NCBI GenBank assembly: GCA_964016985.1
Contig: OZ024827.1
Location: 75,092,953-75,156,952, forward strand
From: Anodontia alba
Taxonomy: Eukaryota > Mollusca > Bivalvia > Lucinida > Lucinidae
Length of the DNA: 64,000 bases
Direction of reading: 5' to 3'
Every line of letters starts with the position of its first letter. The stretch's first letter is position 1. Both the position numbers and the translations under genes were made by a program. The notes under the pieces are model-generated. The model did no database searches, was not told where the DNA came from, and saw only the letters and a program-made list of their open reading frames with translations. This document shows, piece by piece, positions 1-10,794 of the stretch.

Positions 1-736
1 ATAAAAAAGGGTCATTATGCAATTTGCAGACAATTTGCCTTTGTCTGCTTACAAAATCAATGGATACTGTAGAATATGCAGATGAACAGTGAATATTCAG
101 ATTAGACTGCATGGATGCTCACACTGATCTGGACCTTCTATGTTCGCATTAGCATACAGGCCTTTCTCATGTGTAGTCCATCATATGAGATGGGTACTCA
201 TTAGGTTTGACTTGACAAGTCGAGAAGATTTTTATAAGTACCCACAACACATAACCTTTACCACTCTCTGGGCTAATTCTGCAGGCGTCAAATTGGTGAT
301 ATTTTTCCCAGCAAACAGATGCTGACATTTCAAGCAAATTGTCACCTAACATTTGAACAAGTCCATTTCATTACAAGGGCTGTTCAAAAAGTTCTGATCT
401 TAACTCCTTACCATACTAATCCTAATATTTGAACGTCCATTTCATGACTTGGTGATTTGCTTAAAAAAAAGCTGGATGAGTGGCAAACAGTGTAGACCCA
501 GACCAGATGCCACATTCTGTGGCACTGTTTGACATTCACATCCAGCAATTTTCAGACATGAATCAGGAGTAAAATGGACTTGTTAAAATTTTACAATAAT
601 GACGATAAGGGGCTAATGTCGGATTATTTTGGGCATGAAAACTAGTGCTAGGAACAATAACATCAGGTCCAGGTAAGCAATGGTATCATTTCAGCTTCAC
701 TTCCAATATAAATCAGATGTGTACAACAAAGCCTTT
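1..736. repeat. degraded MITE fragments, no gene seen
   Basis: No coding signal is visible. Positions 240-357 match the left half of family C (ACTCTCTGGGCTAATTC, then TTTCAAGCAAATTGTC). Positions 400-560 match the inner part of family J (GGATGAGTGGCAAACAGTG). Positions 180-245 carry a decayed GGGTACTCATTAG/AAGTACCCACAAC hairpin of the B type. Confidence 0.5.
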
Positions 737-956
737 ACTGTATTTACCCTAAGTATTTGGACACCTCAACACCTTACCATATATGTTCTAAAATTTGAAC
801 TAGTACAATTCACTACCCGATGTTGTGTCTAAAAATTGCTGGATGAGTGGCAAACAGTGTAGACCCAGATGAGGTGCCGCGTTCTGCGGCGTCTCATCTG
901 GGTCTATACTGTTTGCTCAGGCCTGTCTGTCCGAATACATATGGTAAATACGGTAT
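737..956 (+). mobile_element. MITE family J, copy 1
   Basis: About 220 bp bounded by CTGTATTTACCCTAAG and GGTAAATACGGTATT, which are inverted ends. The centre is a hairpin, GTGTAGACCCAGATGAG facing CTCATCTGGGTCTATAC, around a GC-rich loop. The same element recurs near 33820, 45086, 50329 and 55911. Superfamily not determined. Confidence 0.65.
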
Positions 957-986
957 TTAACTTTCTTTCAATAAAGAAGTTAAGTC

Positions 987-1130
987 TTAACCATTACCAC
1001 ACTCTGGGCAAAATCAAAATACGACAAATTGATGATTTTTTTTTTTCTTATTTTTTTCCAAAATTAAGAAAAATATTTCAGTATACATGTATTGCCTGCT
1101 GAAAATTTTACCCAGAGTGCTAAGCATTAA
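987..1130 (+). mobile_element. piggyBac-like MITE family C, centre deleted
   Basis: Begins and ends in TTAA. The outer modules (TACCACACTCTGGGCAAAA; CTGCTGAAAATTTTACCCAG) match other C copies, but the central GACATTTCATGCAAAT hairpin is missing. Confidence 0.6.
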
Positions 1131-2590
1131 AGCAAACACTCGGGCAGTAAGCTCGTCACTCATGGCCAATAGTTATGCAAAGAAATAAGTGACGTAAATA
1201 TCCAGACATGAGTAGTGCGAGCTAAAAAGGTGGCTGTTTCAGATGGGTTGTCGACAATCTGGGGCTTTTGTCATTTAGGAGGGCATTATTTTAAAAATTG
1301 GAGAATGCTATACTGCACGGAATTAAATTCCATACAACCCAGCACCAAACTTTACGTCAAAATAAAGCTACGGTTCCTGGAATTTGTTTCAGTATTATGC
1401 GGCACTTTTCATGACAGAACATTGGTGCTTTATGATGTAATTAATGTACGTTGATTGATTATTTTGTATTTAAATATATGCGTCAGTAGAAATACAAATG
1501 GCTAATTATTACAATTTAGTATTTCGGATGCTTATGAAATTTTCAGTATCTATTGCATTATAAGAAACTTTTAATAAGTTTGCTTTAGATAACAAAGATT
1601 TTCATATCATCTTATTACTTGGAACATTTTAGATATGAATACCAGAGTATCAAATGTGTATTCATTGCTGTTTTATATTTAATGCAAAAAAAAAAAAGAA
1701 TGTCAAAATGACATTTAGTCTTAGGGTCGACATTTTATCATTGTGATTAGTATCAGTTTGATCGTCTTGTAAAGATAAATTTAATTTTTCATTTGGAGTT
1801 TAACTATTAATATCATTTATGTTATTTTATTTAAATTTCTTAAAATGCGGACTTTGAAATCTAAAGTATTTCACTTAACAGCAGAATTGCAAAACATGTC
1901 AGTTCTTGATCCTTTGTTCAAATACATTTAAACATCTAGGACTTTGTCAATAAAACGTTTTTAATACCTTTGTTAGAAAGATATCCCTTAAAGGGACGGC
2001 ATAATTGCAGTTTTAACATATTGCTATCTTTACGATAGAAATGGTTTCACACGTCCAGTCTAATCCCACTCTAGGGTAATGACTTCTATTATTAACTTGC
2101 GCAGAGCTATTATAGTGTGGCTAATTTCATTATGTAACTTTGAATAATGTTAATTAAGCAAAAGATGATTACATTTCATTATCAATATATATATATATTT
2201 ATATTTACACATTTTAAATAACGATGACAATAATGTTTTTTTGTTCTCCCTTTTCTGATGATCGCCGCTGATGGAAACATTTCGGGAATAAAGTCAGCCT
2301 CCCGATAAAAACAGTCACGGAATAGACAAGAAACATAATATTAGAAGGAGCATTGAAGGATAAACTATATAAAAGCGGTGTTTAGCTAATTTATTTTCCT
2401 GTGTATTGTAAAGGACAGTTTGAAAATATAAATTAATAAAATAAAGATTTCCACACATTTTATTCAATCATCATCAAGTTTAGTATCAAAATTCTGAGTA
2501 TGAAGCAAGGAACAAGGTCCTGTAATCAGTTTCACAGAATAATCAGAAATAAAAAAGCATTTGCAAAAACTTAAAACATGTATTTCGAAA
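1131..2590. other. AT-rich single-copy DNA
   Basis: No repeat family from the rest of the window and no open frame with convincing splice sites is seen. It holds a short A run (1686-1697) and a short (AT)n near 2187. It could be intron or intergenic DNA. Confidence 0.4.
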
Positions 2591-2591
2591 A

Positions 2592-3062
2592 TGTTGCGAA
2601 CTTCGTAGATGTGACCTCTGTCACCTATATACGTAACCAGACATATTTTTTATAAATCTAATATTATGATACGTTTCCGCGAAAAGTTATTTAACACGTG
2701 CGGTTGTAGGGTCATTCACATCTACTAGACGACATTAATAGCAGGAAGTCCGCGCTCTGTCTGATCAAACGATCTGACTGGCTAAACTTGTCCCCTGCCG
2801 AACAGTATAAGTAGGAGGTCGGAGCCGCGGTTCATCACTTTGGATTTGGATCGCGGGTTAAAGACATAGTGAAAAAAAAAATGTAATCTCGTCGTGGTCG
2901 CCGCTCGGCGGGCCATAGGCCCAACCACCTCACTTGTACAAAATGTTTGAATGTAGTGTTTAGCTGTTTAGAGACTTTGTAAATAATTTATATATGTGAC
3001 AATATACTGCGAAAGTGTTATTAATCAGTATGCAAGAGTATTTTGACTCTAACATTCAACAA
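2592..3062 (+). promoter_or_regulatory. candidate solo LTR or isolated core promoter
   Basis: Starts TGTTGCGAAC and ends CATTCAACA, giving a 5-bp TGTTG/CAACA inverted end as in LTRs (about 471 bp). A TATA-like AGTATAAGTAGG (about 2805) is followed some 28 bp later by an initiator-like TTCATCACT and a GC-rich leader with a GGGCCATAGGCCC palindrome. No target-site duplication is clear and no primer-binding site follows, so a full retrotransposon is not supported. An ordinary gene promoter is the alternative. Confidence 0.3.
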
Positions 3063-3289
3063 ACTGTATATTTTCAAAATGATGTTATATTTAGATATTG
3101 GAATTAAAGAGAGAACAACATAATAAATATGAATGAAAACAAGGAGTTCAGACTTTACTCATTATTTCTTTTTCACAAACCGGAACGTTAAAAATAAACA
3201 TGATCAGTGAACTCGTCGATGAAATGAATAAAACGCCCTGGGACAATCAACAACAAACATATCTTATAAAATCAGAGGACGAAAGCTTT

Positions 3290-3604
3290 TTAACTTTTTC
3301 CCCACAAAATCAGTCTGGCAACAAGCATTCCGAATTCGGTGCCACTTTGGATGATTTGCCCATTAAATTTAATGTTTTCAGCCATAGCTACATTTTGCGT
3401 AACGACTTGAATTGGACAGACGCCGTCATTTGGCATACATACATGTATTACAATCATATTAATACAAACCATCAATGCAACCAACAAAAACAGAAAAATG
3501 CTAAAATTATAGGACAGAATGAGTAGCGCTAGTGGACGAGATATTTTATGAATGACAAGACCAGCGAAACTGGTAATAGATGTATATTTCAGCTCGTAAA
3601 ACAT
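3290..3604 (-). CDS. possible small single-pass membrane protein, 104 aa ORF
   Basis: An ATG-initiated frame in a stretch with no repeat matches elsewhere in the window. It predicts a short basic N-terminus, one long hydrophobic span around residues 32-58 and a polar C-terminal tail with two cysteines. The opposite strand is open over 3200-3526 for 108 codons (acidic, hydrophilic), so one of the two is a shadow and I cannot choose firmly. No family recognised; both may be chance. Confidence 0.2.
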   Translation of the reverse strand: MFYELKYTSITSFAGLVIHKISRPLALLILSYNFSIFLFLLVALMVCINMIVIHVCMPNDGVCPIQVVTQNVAMAENIKFNGQIIQSGTEFGMLVARLILWGKS

Positions 3605-3740
3605 ATGCTTGTTTCAAAAATATTTTAAAAAGTAAGTTCTTATCTTGGCATTTAATGCCCCTACAGGTAAGGATCCAGGAGGATTTCTGAGGGGATTCAA
3701 TTTAATCATATTACCGTAAATACTCTACGTACTTACTGCC

Positions 3741-5457
3741 CATGAACAGGGTTCTCACTAGGATTTTAAAAGTAGGAGTCCGGGACTCCCTTTTTGTAAA
3801 AAGTAGGAGTCCCAGCCAAAAAGTAGGAGTCCCACTCCCCCAAAATAGGAGTCCCATTTTTTTTTTTTTTTTTTTTTCATGACTCTCCTTTGATAGTGAG
3901 CATGTTCCCGGTAACTTCATTCTCCTTTGATAGTGAGCATGTCCCGGTAGCTTCATTCTATGAATACCTGATGAAGAATCAGTTTCCTTATTTTCACATA
4001 CTTTTTTATGGTGCTTTGCATTATGTGTTATTCCGAGCAATGCATGTAACCAACTAGTAGTCATTATCACACATCCTGATGTTGTTAATTCAATGGAGTT
4101 GGCCCAGAAATTAAGATGACGTCATATCTCCCTCATGGGGAACTAGATACATATTTGCAGATCTGGGAGACATGACAATCCTAATCTATTTTACTTGCAT
4201 GGTAAAGATCGTCGCACTTAAATTCAATACCCCACCGTTCGTCGCTGTCTGTTAAGTGATCTCGAGTGTTCTGGATATTAAGTGAAAAATATTTTAATCA
4301 AAACCAACGAAAGCTCTGTTATACGCTATCGCAAACTTATATATGCAATCTATCCGCACATTTTGATCATGGACACCTCTTTTGAGCTTCCCGCAAAACG
4401 TCATTTCAATGTTTACATTTGCACCGTGCTGCGATCAATACATGCTACGAAAAAAATGTCCGGGACTTCTTCACTAGCTGAAATTTCGATCTACTGTTTT
4501 GATTTGCCGTAAACGTCTTGATAAGATCTGTTTTTAAATATGTGTCTGATTCATATTTATTTCTTACAAGAAAATGCTCTACAATGCAACATGGAAATAG
4601 TTCGTTTTTCTCCCAAAACGGTTTCCCGCTACGCTGTCAAATGACGTTACCCTTACGAGCACGCGCTACTGTAACGAGCACGCGCTTTCATCATGCGTGA
4701 GCAATGAAAATGTAACTTATACTAGAACAGTCCCGAATTGTATAGCGTCGTCCGGGATGCATCTGAACAGTCCTATCAGACTCTTCACAGGGCTTACGGG
4801 ATAGATTCGACAGGACTTAGAAACTTTTTTTTTTTTTTTTAGTGACAAGCAGGAATAACTGTTTAGATGCGCAGACTGTTATCTCGCCGAGGGATAAGGT
4901 ACATTTGTCGGCTTGTAACAGAAAACAGTAAGCGGGCTTTTTTGATGTTAGTGACGAAAATTCAGCGTCCGAAAATTTTGGAAATGGAAAAAAAATCTAT
5001 TAATAACAAAACAAACAAACAAACAAACAAACGCCAGCCTCAAGCATGACACCTGCGTTTACGTTTTTGATAAATCAGTCGTCGGTGCAAGCAATACACA
5101 GTGAGGGAAAGGGTCGCATACCGGTGTCAGCTGCATGCTTTAATTACTCGATCGCTGAAGTGTGAACTGCCAACACCTGTTTAACTACCGTTTACTTAGC
5201 AAATAACGGTACTTGTCGCAGGTGTGAAAAGCACGCGGCAGATTACTACTGTTCTTTTAAGATGCTACCGACGGTACGAATAATACGTGGCGGACTTAAG
5301 ACTTCAGTCAAATAATGCGATCATAATTAGTAGTAGTCCCACGGGAAAAAAAACATGCGTCCGGCGGACTCGGCTTTGGGAATTTGTAGGAGTCCGGACC
5401 ATGATTTATGCGTCCCGGGACGCAGGATTCTGCGTCCCCGAGAACCCTGCATGAACA
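3741..5457. mobile_element. hAT-like DNA transposon, about 1.7 kb, with 8-bp TSD
   Basis: The 8-mer CATGAACA occurs at 3741-3748 directly before GGGTTCTC and again at 5450-5457 directly after GAGAACCCTG. This matches a hAT insertion (8-bp duplication, CAGGG-type ends), with the first CA shared or lost at the left. Subterminal regions carry repeated TAGGAGTCC motifs (3770-3860) with matching inverted motifs at 5340-5440. No transposase with recognisable hAT motifs is seen, so it is non-autonomous or decayed. Confidence 0.6.
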
Positions 5458-5520
5458 AGCCAAATTGGTAGCAGACGACATTCTAATTTATTTTCATAGA
5501 TAATAAGTCTGGCATTTCAT

Positions 5521-5796
5521 GTGAATCATCTTCTTGCAGACAACATTCTAATTTTTAATATATTTTTTCATTTTATCTTCACTTACAATATAAACCAGCC
5601 ATATGTAACAAACCCTTTATTAACCTTTCTTTCAATAAAGAAATTCACGCTTAACACACCAAGCAAAATTTGTAGTAGACAACATTCTAATTTTTTATAT
5701 TTTTTTTTCCTTTTATTCACTTCCAATATAAAGCAGCTGTGTACAACAAACCCTTTATTAACCTTTCTTTCAATAAAGAAGTTTACTTTTAATTAG
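5521..5796 (+). repeat. tandem duplication, unit about 126 bp
   Basis: Two head-to-tail units each contain a D-type GACAACATTCTAATTTTT segment, then CAATATAAA-CAG and TTTCTTTCAATAAAGAA. Parts of the unit recur at 690-745 and 945-985, so it is a dispersed repeat that duplicated locally. The open frame through it is not evidence of coding. Confidence 0.6.
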
Positions 5797-5990
5797 TTGA
5801 ATTTGTAGCAGAAGGCATTCCATTTTTTTTTTTTATTTTTCATAGAAAATAAGTCCGTCATTTCATGCAAATCATCTGCTTGGCTGATGATTCACATGAA
5901 AAATCAAGACTTATTTTCTAAGAAAAATAAAAATAAATAAATAAATAAATAAAAATAATGTCTGCTTCAGTTGTGACTGGCACTTTATGG
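5795..5990 (+). mobile_element. piggyBac-like MITE family D, diverged
   Basis: The TTGTAGCAGAAGGCATTC module, hairpin arms (ATTTCATGCAAATCATCTGC facing GATGATTCACATG) and ATGTCTGCTTCAGTTGTGAC end match family D. An (AAAT)n run sits in the right arm. Confidence 0.55.
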
Positions 5991-6139
5991 GTTAAGAAAA
6001 ATGCTGAATAATATTGAAACAGATGGGTGACATAATTATATACAAATTGTAGTAACAAGAACTTCCTGGAGTCTTCAGTCAAAGTGAACTGATGCACTTT
6101 CAGGGGAGGCAACTGTCAAAATTATAATTGCCTCCCTTC

Positions 6140-6220
6140 TGAAAAGGAGTCTACTCTAAGAGGAAAGAATTTGCTTCCCATGGAAGCAAATTCTTTCCTT
6201 TTAGAGTAGACTCCTTTTCA
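6140..6220. repeat. hairpin repeat family A
   Basis: Near-perfect 81-bp palindrome: TGAAAAGGAGTCTACTCTAA returns as TTAGAGTAGACTCCTTTTCA, centred on CCCATGG. Related hairpins lie at 27481, 40862 and 46515. Confidence 0.8.
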
Positions 6221-6377
6221 TAGGGATGTTTGTCAGCAGGAATGCAAAAAAGAATTAAAAAAAATAGTCTCCTTGTCAAAAATGGCAGACAAGTTTACTA
6301 AGATACAGTTTTTCCAATTTTTACAAGGGAGACATGATGATGGTTTGGTGTTTCACATTCCTGTCAACATCATGAAA

Positions 6378-6634
6378 ACACGCCTATATAATTTTGACCC
6401 CCTTCAACCCCACTTTTATATAGTAAAACTGGGGATTACGGGGGTATACATTATTTTTCTTATTTCTGCTCGAAAACATAGATTGTGGGTACTCGTTAGA
6501 ACTGCCTCATCGAGGCAGTTCTAACGAGTACCCACAATGTATGTTTTGAGCAGAAATAAGAAAAATATCAGAATTTTTATCTGAAAACTTTCAGTTTTTG
6601 GTGGTGAAATTTTCAATATGTTTGAATAGGCGTG
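6378..6634. mobile_element. MITE family B2, copy 1
   Basis: Bounded by ACACGCCTAT and ATAGGCGTGT. The central hairpin is GTGGGTACTCGTTAGAACTG facing CAGTTCTAACGAGTACCCAC, flanked by TTCTTATTTCTGC/GCAGAAATAAGAA. A second copy, in the opposite orientation, is at 33313-33561. Confidence 0.75.
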
Positions 6635-6698
6635 TGATCTAAGTCATAGGATGATAATAAAAGGCTCTGTGCATTGAAGTGCCATACAGTCATGACCT

Positions 6699-6779
6699 AT
6701 GTAAATTCCACCTCTAGAAGGATTTGAACCCGGGACCTCGTGAACTGAAGTCGAGAGCACATTGGACGCTTCTACAAGG
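6699..6779 (-). repeat. tRNA-like SINE fragment
   Basis: On the minus strand GGTCCCGGGTTCAAATCC is a canonical RNA polymerase III B box, preceded by a degenerate A-box region. It does not fold as a full tRNA, so a tRNA-derived SINE head is the likely origin. Confidence 0.5.
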
Positions 6780-7293
6780 GAAACTATTTTTATGATCTCC
6801 TGTTTTACTTTTCTGCACACCAAGCCCCTTACTAGAAATGTGTCTACTCTAAAAAGGAGGAAATCACTTCAACTGGGCCAGTGGGGTGCAAATTCTTTCC
6901 TGCAAAACAATTTTTACAAAGCTGCCTCCCCTCCCCTGAAAGTGTATCTAACCATGAGGAGCTAATAAACAAAGCTGATAGGGTGATAAAAGAACAGTTC
7001 ATTTGTTTCTTTAAAGTTGAGGTGTCCGAATACTTAGGGTAAATATGGTATTTTTTTATGAAGAATGGTAGAAATATTATCCCAGAATTATCACCTTTCC
7101 TACTTTACTCCTTCTTCCCTGCAGACCAGTACAGATATCTTTAAAAACATTGCAGATCCTGATAAGACAGCTTGTATCGAGCCATCTTATCTGGATCTAC
7201 ACTGTCTGCTATTCTGTTATTGATTTAAATTTTGAATGAAACCCCTATATATGCAACTAAGGATTTGTCCAAATTCAGAGACGGAAGAGTCCA

Positions 7294-7517
7294 GGGCCCA
7301 ATTGTTCAAAGCGTCATTAGCTTAATGAGCTCGTTTTAGCAGATTCAATGTACAGTATTCTGATATTTTTTTTACTGAAAAAATGTGAGTAGCTTTTGCA
7401 CTGCAAAAGCTACTCACATTTTTTCAGCAAAAAATTTCAGCATATTTGCATATCACTCCATGTAAATTTTAACGAATCATTAACTAACGACATCGTTAGT
7501 TTTGAACAACTGGGCTC
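7294..7517 (-). mobile_element. MITE family F, copy 1
   Basis: Ends GGGCCCAATTGTTCAAA and TTTGAACAACTGGGCTC. The centre is a hairpin GTGAGTAGCTTTTGCA/TGCAAAAGCTACTCAC. Four other copies are present, one lacking the hairpin. Confidence 0.8.
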
Positions 7518-7727
7518 AGGTGTGAAAAGAGTAACAAGTCCTCTGACCACCTCTGTACTGGTACCATCACCGAAGTATTGATTACTGAGCTGTACCCCAA
7601 GCCCACTAGCAATGGCAATGACAGATGTGTGTGTGTGTGACCTGAGATGTCTAGTTCCAAGCTGTGTTAAGTCAATGAGACTTTGAACATGTGCAGGATG
7701 ATGTGAAGCCGCACATTTTGCACATAT
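7438..7727 (-). other. unexplained open frame, about 96 codons without stop
   Basis: Read on the minus strand from 7727, one frame stays open across a stretch with no repeat match (7520-7727) and then into element F1. The unique part translates to a plausible globular sequence (includes GLGVQLSNQYFGDGTS). No start codon or phase-matched acceptor links it to the exon at 7779-7847. It may be an exon, an old repeat ORF or chance. Confidence 0.2.
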
Positions 7728-7778
7728 TCAAAGGCATTTTTTGCTTGACAAGGCCCTGTATTAAATAAATGCACTTAC

Positions 7779-7847
7779 CTTCCATATCGCTTATAATATC
7801 CTCATAATCCACTTCTAAACCAGTCTGTTCTGCCATTCAGAAATCTT
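7779..7847 (-). CDS. candidate start-codon exon
   Basis: On the minus strand a pyrimidine-rich acceptor (CTCTTTGTGTTGTGTCTTAG) precedes 7847, and a consensus donor GAAG|GTAAGTG follows 7779. An ATG at 7836 comes directly after an in-frame TGA, so the upstream 11 nt are 5'UTR. The exon encodes 19 residues, MAEQTGLEVDYEDIISDME, then ends in phase 1. The leader is strongly acidic. The rest of the gene should lie at lower coordinates. Protein not recognised. Start context is ordinary (G at +4, no purine at -3). Confidence 0.45.
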
Positions 7848-7884
7848 CTAAGACACAACACAAAGAGTCCTTATTCAAAACTTA

Positions 7885-7995
7885 ACACAGGAGGCAATTT
7901 GCATGAAATGTCAAATCCTATTTTCTAGGAAAAATAAGAAAAATATTTCAATATGTCATCTGCAGAAAATTTTACCCAGAGTGCTAAGCATGGAA
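7885..7995 (+). mobile_element. family C fragment
   Basis: Right half of a C element: GCAATTTGCATGAAATGTC, TTTTCTAGGAAAAATAAG and CAGAAAATTTTACCCAGAG, ending in GTGCTAAGCAT. Confidence 0.6.
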
Positions 7996-8033
7996 CTTTT
8001 TTCAGAAGTCTTAGAAAGTCAGTTCTTTATATC

Positions 8034-8258
8034 AACTCTGCATGCTGGGTAATTTTGCATGCTTTTTTGTCATCTGTGTGTTTTTTTTTTTATTTTAGAT
8101 TAACTTTTTCAAAAAAATCTTTCAGGAATAACCTCAAGAGTCTCAAACAGTTTGGATCCAGATCAGGCCTGACATTTTGTGGACCTGATCTGGGTCCAAA
8201 CTGTTTGCAGAAGTTATCAGCAGAAGACAAAAGTTGCCACTAGCAGGGAAAGAGTTTA
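8034..8258 (+). mobile_element. MITE family N, copy 1
   Basis: About 225 bp, starting CTGCATGCTGGGTAATTTTG. The centre is an inverted pair GTTTGGATCCAGATCAGG/CCTGATCTGGGTCCAAAC, and the tail is AAAAGTTGCCACTAGCAGG. A second copy lies at 25959-26184. Confidence 0.65.
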
Positions 8259-8407
8259 CAATACTGTTTATAAAACTGTCTTAGCTAAATAACCATGTTG
8301 CAGACAAACAAAAATACATACATTATATGGAAAAATGCATCCCAGCAAATACATGTACAGATTTTTCAGAAGAAAGGACGGTCAATTTTCCATATAATTC
8401 ATACATA

Positions 8408-8741
8408 CAGTTGCCTCTCGTTATCTCGAATTCCAAGGGACTCATTGGAACACTTCGAGATAGCCGTACCTCGACATATCAGAGTTTAGAGAGTGAGGAA
8501 AACAATAAATTGAACAACCACATTTAACAAATGTATATGTAATTTGACTCCTATAATTAGAAATATATATATAAAATAATGTGGAAAAGAGGAGAAATTG
8601 CTCAATTAGGAGCAATTTCTCCTCTTTTCCACATTATTTTGTTACCTGTTGTCATAGTTTCATGTTAAAACAGGGACCAGATTTTCACTTCGAGAAGCGG
8701 TAATTCGAAATAAGCAAGTTCGAGATAACGAGGTTTGACTG
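8408..8741 (+). mobile_element. pogo/mariner-like MITE family G, copy 1
   Basis: Flanked by TA at both ends. Inverted ends CAGTTGCCTCTCGTTATCTC and CGAGATAACGAGGTTTGACTG. A 50-bp central hairpin (GTGGAAAAGAGGAGAAATTG and complement) sits in the middle. TA target sites and CAGT ends fit Tc1/mariner-pogo MITEs. Confidence 0.75.
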
Positions 8742-8789
8742 TATTTGCATGGATACAACATTTTTCAGGATACCTTAAAAACTGTATTA

Positions 8790-9110
8790 CATTTGACTCT
8801 CGTTATCTCGAACTCGCTTATCTCGAATAACCGCTTATCTCGAAGTGAAAATCTTATCCCTGCCTAAACATGAAAATCTAACAAGAAGTAAAAAATATTG
8901 TGGAAAAGAGGAGAAATTGCTCATAAGGAGCAATTTCTCCTCTTTTCCACAATATTTTTGATATATCTCATTACATTACATATAAATTTGTTAAATGTGG
9001 TTGTTCGAATTATTTTTTTCCTCAATTCTGAAGATCTGATATGTCGAGGTACGGATATCTCGAAGTGCTTCAGAGGGTCCCTTGGAATTCTAGTTAACGA
9101 GAGTCGACTG
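8790..9110 (-). mobile_element. pogo/mariner-like MITE family G, copy 2
   Basis: Same element inverted relative to copy 1 and separated from it by 48 bp. It has TA at both borders, ends GACTCTCGTTATCTCGAAC and GTTAACGAGAGTCGACTG, and the same central hairpin. Confidence 0.75.
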
Positions 9111-9345
9111 TATATCCAAAACAGTGCTGTAATGAAGTATGTTATAAAGAGGATCCAGTGTATAGCATTTGCTGACAGCTAAGACAATGGGCAGTCTGCA
9201 CAGCCTGTTTCAATTTTTTTTCTTTTTTCTTTTTTTTTTTTTTTTTTTTTTGCTATTGTGCAGGGTAGAGAGATGGACATTCCTAGCTCCAGATAATGCA
9301 ATACCGTATTTACCAAAAATAATCTGACACCTTCACGCCTAGCCA

Positions 9346-9708
9346 TACCGTATTCGACCTAATTACCACACCGTGTCCTTAAAGTTTTCAAAATTACTGG
9401 GAATACTTGTGGTAAAATATGTATCCATCTATACTAAGGGTACACTTAAAAAAAGATCAGCGAAAGACTTATCTAATGATGCTTATACGATGTTTTGTGG
9501 GTTTTTTTTCTTGATTTTCTTTATAAAAGCATATGTTGTGGGTACTCATTTGAATGGCATTGACAAGTTGATTCAATTCAAATGGGTACCCGCAATATAT
9601 GCCTTTATAAAGAAGTAGATTAAAAGTACACTGGCTGTAATCTGAAGACTATGGAATTGCTTGACTGTGTGCTTAGGGGTATGTGCAGTAATTAGGTTGA
9701 ATTCAGTA
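9346..9708. mobile_element. MITE family H, copy 1
   Basis: Ends ATACCGTATTCGACCTAATT and GTAATTAGGTTGAATTCAGTA. The middle carries a hairpin around TGTTGTGGGTACTCATTTGA, the same core as family B, with AAAAGATCAG/TTTCTTTATAAA flanks. Confidence 0.7.
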
Positions 9709-9988
9709 GTTCTGAAATTTGAACAAAGCCAGCTGACTATCTGGTGATGTATCTAAAAACTTGCAGCTGAATGGAAAATAGTGGAAGACCTGCAGCATCT
9801 GAAGGGGGTCTATACTGTTTGCTCAGGGATGTCTATCAGAATACAATGTAGTTAAATATGGTTGCTGCAGTTACGATGATTGAAGACAATTTTACTTTTG
9901 CACCAAAACATGTCATGTGGGTACTCACGGGGTATCACCATGGTAAGACATGATGCATGCATGTTTAATGCAAAAACAAACATTACAT

Positions 9989-10268
9989 AGCTCCAGATAA
10001 GACACACTTTTTTTTTTCAACCAAAAATATTGATATTTTTCTTATTTCTAAACAAAACTGTATGTTGTGGGTACTCAAAAGGCACTTTTCATGAGTACCA
10101 CAACATGTTTTCTATTTTTCTTATTTCTCCACGAAAGCATGTTGCGGATAATCTTTAGAAGTGCCGTGCCAAGGCTGCGGCCAAGGCACTTCTACTGAGT
10201 ACCACAACATTTGTTTTTGTGCAGAATGAGAAAAAATATTTACCTGCTGCCCTCTTTTATCTGGAGCT
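9989..10268. mobile_element. MITE family B with two successive hairpins
   Basis: Bounded by AGCTCCAGATAAG and CTTTTATCTGGAGCT inverted ends. It contains two GTTGTGGGTACTC-type hairpins (about 10050-10110 and 10130-10225), so the core has been duplicated inside one pair of ends. Confidence 0.65.
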
Positions 10269-10453
10269 ATGAAAAATTATCCTAAACTGTTACAATTATC
10301 ATCTTGACTGGAACTATGATATTTTAATTTAATAACCATTTTCTCTTAATGAAAATTTGTTGTCATATTCATTAGAATATCTTCACAGAGATGATTCTCG
10401 TAAGTATCCACATCCACAACATGAACAAATTTGAAAACTGGTATTTTCTGGCC

Positions 10454-10586
10454 TTAACCCTTAAGCAACATGAAGCAGACGACGTTTTATATCTGTGAAA
10501 ATAAGGTCTGATACATCATGTGAATTATAGCAGGCAATTTACATTAAATGTCAAGCCTTATTTTCTGAGGCTGATTGGCACTTTAA
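10454..10586 (+). mobile_element. piggyBac-like MITE family D
   Basis: TTAA at both ends, AAGCAGACGACGTTTT at the left and GGCTGATTGGCACTTTAA at the right. The right TTAA (10583-10586) is also the left TTAA of the next element. Confidence 0.65.
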
Positions 10587-10794
10587 CCCTTACTACTCCC
10601 TGGCCAAATTCAGCAGATGACAAACTGATGATATTTTTCTTATTTTTCCTTAAAAATAGGTTCTGACATTTCATGCAAACTGTCTCCTAAGGAGACAATT
10701 TGCATGAAATGACAAAGCCTGTTTTCTGAAAAAAATAATAAAACATTTCAAAATGTCGCCTGCTGAAAATTTTACCCAGAGTGCTAAGCATTAA
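10583..10794 (+). mobile_element. piggyBac-like MITE family C
   Basis: A full-length copy. TTAA ends, CCCTTACTACTCCCTGGCC left module, CATTTCATGCAAACTGTCTCC hairpin with its complement, and GCTGAAAATTTTACCCAGAG right module. Confidence 0.75.
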
